Shown piece by piece: positions 62,187 to 64,000 of a stretch of DNA of 64,000 nt; positions within the stretch are counted from its first letter, which is position 1; every line of letters starts with the position of its first letter. The notes beneath the pieces are model-generated. The model saw only the letters and a list, made by a program, of their open reading frames with translations, ran no database searches and was not told the DNA's origin. Location of the stretch: contig JAGMUV010000019.1 in NCBI GenBank assembly GCA_020744425.1, forward strand, positions 868,001 through 932,000. Direction: 5' to 3'. The position numbers and the translations under genes were made by a program. The DNA comes from Dactylonectria macrodidyma (lineage: Eukaryota > Ascomycota > Sordariomycetes > Hypocreales > Nectriaceae).

Positions 62187-64000
62187 GCGTCTTTCACGAC
62201 CTCATAGTCCAAGTGTATTTAACCACAAGGGTGGTGGAATGTTTCTCTCAACCCACTGTTCATCTAGGACACTTAGCACATTTCTATGCATGCGCTCAAA
62301 CGCAAGGCCATATATTGGTACCGAAATGGATCTTTTTCTCTGGAAGATGTATTTATTGCAGTCAACTGTCATGCAATCTGTCACAGCACATAGGGTTGGG
62401 TCTGGAGGCGTCGTAGGTCTCACACCCGATGTATGGAGGAATAGACAATTTTCCACGTGCGCTAAGTAGTGACAGCTCAAGTGCTTGCTTCTAGGCTTGA
62501 CAAGCCTGAGCTAAGTCTACGCCAAAGCCTGCCCTCAGAGAACACGGGGTATATATTGTCCCGCGACTAGAACCGATGAGAGCAGGCGAAGACGAACTAC
62601 ACGATCGTGGATTCGGAGGAGTGATATTAACATTCTCAGTTTATCGCTTCCTTTTACTGGCTGTTGAAAGAAACCTGAGCTGGTCGACTTCAATGGCCGC
62701 CTCAAGAGCAGTTCAATCATGTTCGGGCGAAGGTGCTGGGAAGTTCCCAACAAGTGTTTGACGCACATTGATTGGGTTCGATGCTACGTGTGAAGTAGGG
62801 GATGCAAAAGGGCGAGGAGGCTTCTTCCAAAATTGTAAATGTGGGAGAAAATGACCGCAAATTTTGGTGTGGGCGAGTGTGACCGGGGGCATGAGCTGTA
62901 TAGGTTAAATGAGTTCGCCAATAATATAGCCGTTTCGAAGACTTCGACAGAACTGCTCCTTGGCCTTTGCGATTGGACTAAGAAAGGGCTAATCATTTCG
63001 TCTACGGCCTCTCTAATTCTCGCAAACTCAATTGATTAGCTAGGCTGCTTTCAATTGGGCACCTCGTAATCTGAATCTCGTATTCCGGAACTCGGCTCGC
63101 CCACTCTGCAGATACGGGCTGTGCTGTGATCGGCTGCTCGGAAGGCTGGGGTCTCCGCTCGTGAGACGACATCTTAAAAGGGACAAATTTCCTCTCACAT
63201 TACTCCAGAAGTTTCCCTTCTACTTTTTGTTCCACACTAATGAAATTTTGGCCCCTCGAGGGGGCGTGGGCTTGCCGCCGTACCATCGTGAGCTGAGTCC
63301 TCGATTGTAAGGCAAGGCTACCATGAGACGCGACTTACCGGAAGAGGCTGGATGCTGCAAAGCATTTTAGTTGCCCGTATTATGATCGCAGATCGAAGGC
63401 GAAGTGTGTCGAAAGGTCACTCTACGACGTCCCTTGCAAGTCACCAATGTTGATCCAACACAAGTTGAGCAGACGCTGAGTTCGCCACGGACCAAAGCCG
63501 AGGCGATTGCGAAAATTATCTCAGCGACGAGACGGCGTCCAATTTGACTGAGAGACTTGTGCCTTCATTGATAGGTATGGAATAGCTAGAGTGCAACCCA
63601 ACGACGAACCCAGACCAGATTGCCATGGTATAGGAGTGCTACAGCGACATGGCTGGAGGCCACAAGCTGCCTGGCTATTGACAAAACAGAGACGTTCGTG
63701 CCATGGCGAGAGAAGAGGCAGGCATCTCTCTCCAACGGACTTCTCTATTAGTCGAGTTTACATGTCCTAACTAAAACCTGGTATCTATTACTACATTTTC
63801 CTCATTCCCAGTGCAATTACTGCTGGTTTGTTGTTGGTCGACATGTGGCGTCAACGGAGATACGTGAATTCGGGATTCATTCCATGGCACTCGAAAATGT
63901 AGAAGATGGAAAACCAGAAGGATCGTTGCGCAGGTATCGAGAGCCGACAACCATCGTGAGTGTAGTTGATGGGACCAATACGTTTAGACTAGCGAGTTCG
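62187..64000. other. Right-end stretch without a recognised gene
   Basis: Open frames are up to about 95 codons, with no family resemblance on either strand. The outer part may belong to promoters of a gene beyond the window. Confidence 0.5.

Overview
The window is nuclear DNA of a filamentous ascomycete (Pezizomycotina, probably Sordariomycetes; genus not determined). The evidence is short phase-variable introns with GTRNGT/YAG borders, genes packed on both strands without operons, a fungal-type STAND N-terminal domain, a fungal CAP59-type mannosyltransferase, TFIIIC Tfc6 and a Ran1-type kinase. Exon joins were worked out by hand from reading frame, splice borders and family knowledge. In every gene given an exon join, the summed exon length is divisible by three.

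Layout. 1-29 kb is mainly housekeeping: a truncated STAND-type gene (minus), an AATase/BAHD-like acyltransferase (plus), a CSC1/OSCA stress-gated channel (minus), a low-complexity nuclear-type protein (minus), dolichol-phosphate mannosyltransferase DPM1 (plus), a short-chain dehydrogenase (minus), a TRAPPC12-like TRAPP subunit (minus), a BTB protein (plus), TFIIIC subunit Tfc6 (plus), a PAQR/hemolysin-III membrane receptor (minus), the small ribosome-associated protein TMA7 (minus) and spliceosomal kinase Prp4 (plus).

29.3-48.7 kb holds one convincing gene, a Ran1/Pat1-type protein kinase at 39.8-41.4 kb. It has about 10.5 kb of non-coding DNA upstream and 7.3 kb downstream, and a 486-base ATG-free pyrimidine-rich leader.

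48.2-61.5 kb looks accessory. It holds two diverged inverted copies of a dispersed repeat, a decayed cysteine-rich single-pass membrane protein gene, a CAP59/CMT1-type mannosyltransferase, an intron-rich Hsp70-like gene divergent from a GIMAP/IAN-like P-loop GTPase gene, and an unrecognised SR-rich coiled-coil gene. The Hsp70-like/GTPase/coiled-coil trio is the best candidate here for an undescribed functional module, but that is inference from adjacency only. A tRNA-Cys(GCA) gene lies at 62.1 kb; the rest of the right end shows nothing recognisable.

Functional links: DPM1 and the CAP59-type enzyme both serve mannosylation, Prp4 acts in splicing, Tfc6 is a Pol III factor that would act on genes such as the tRNA-Cys, and TRAPPC12 acts in vesicle tethering. 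Nothing suggests these housekeeping genes form one pathway.
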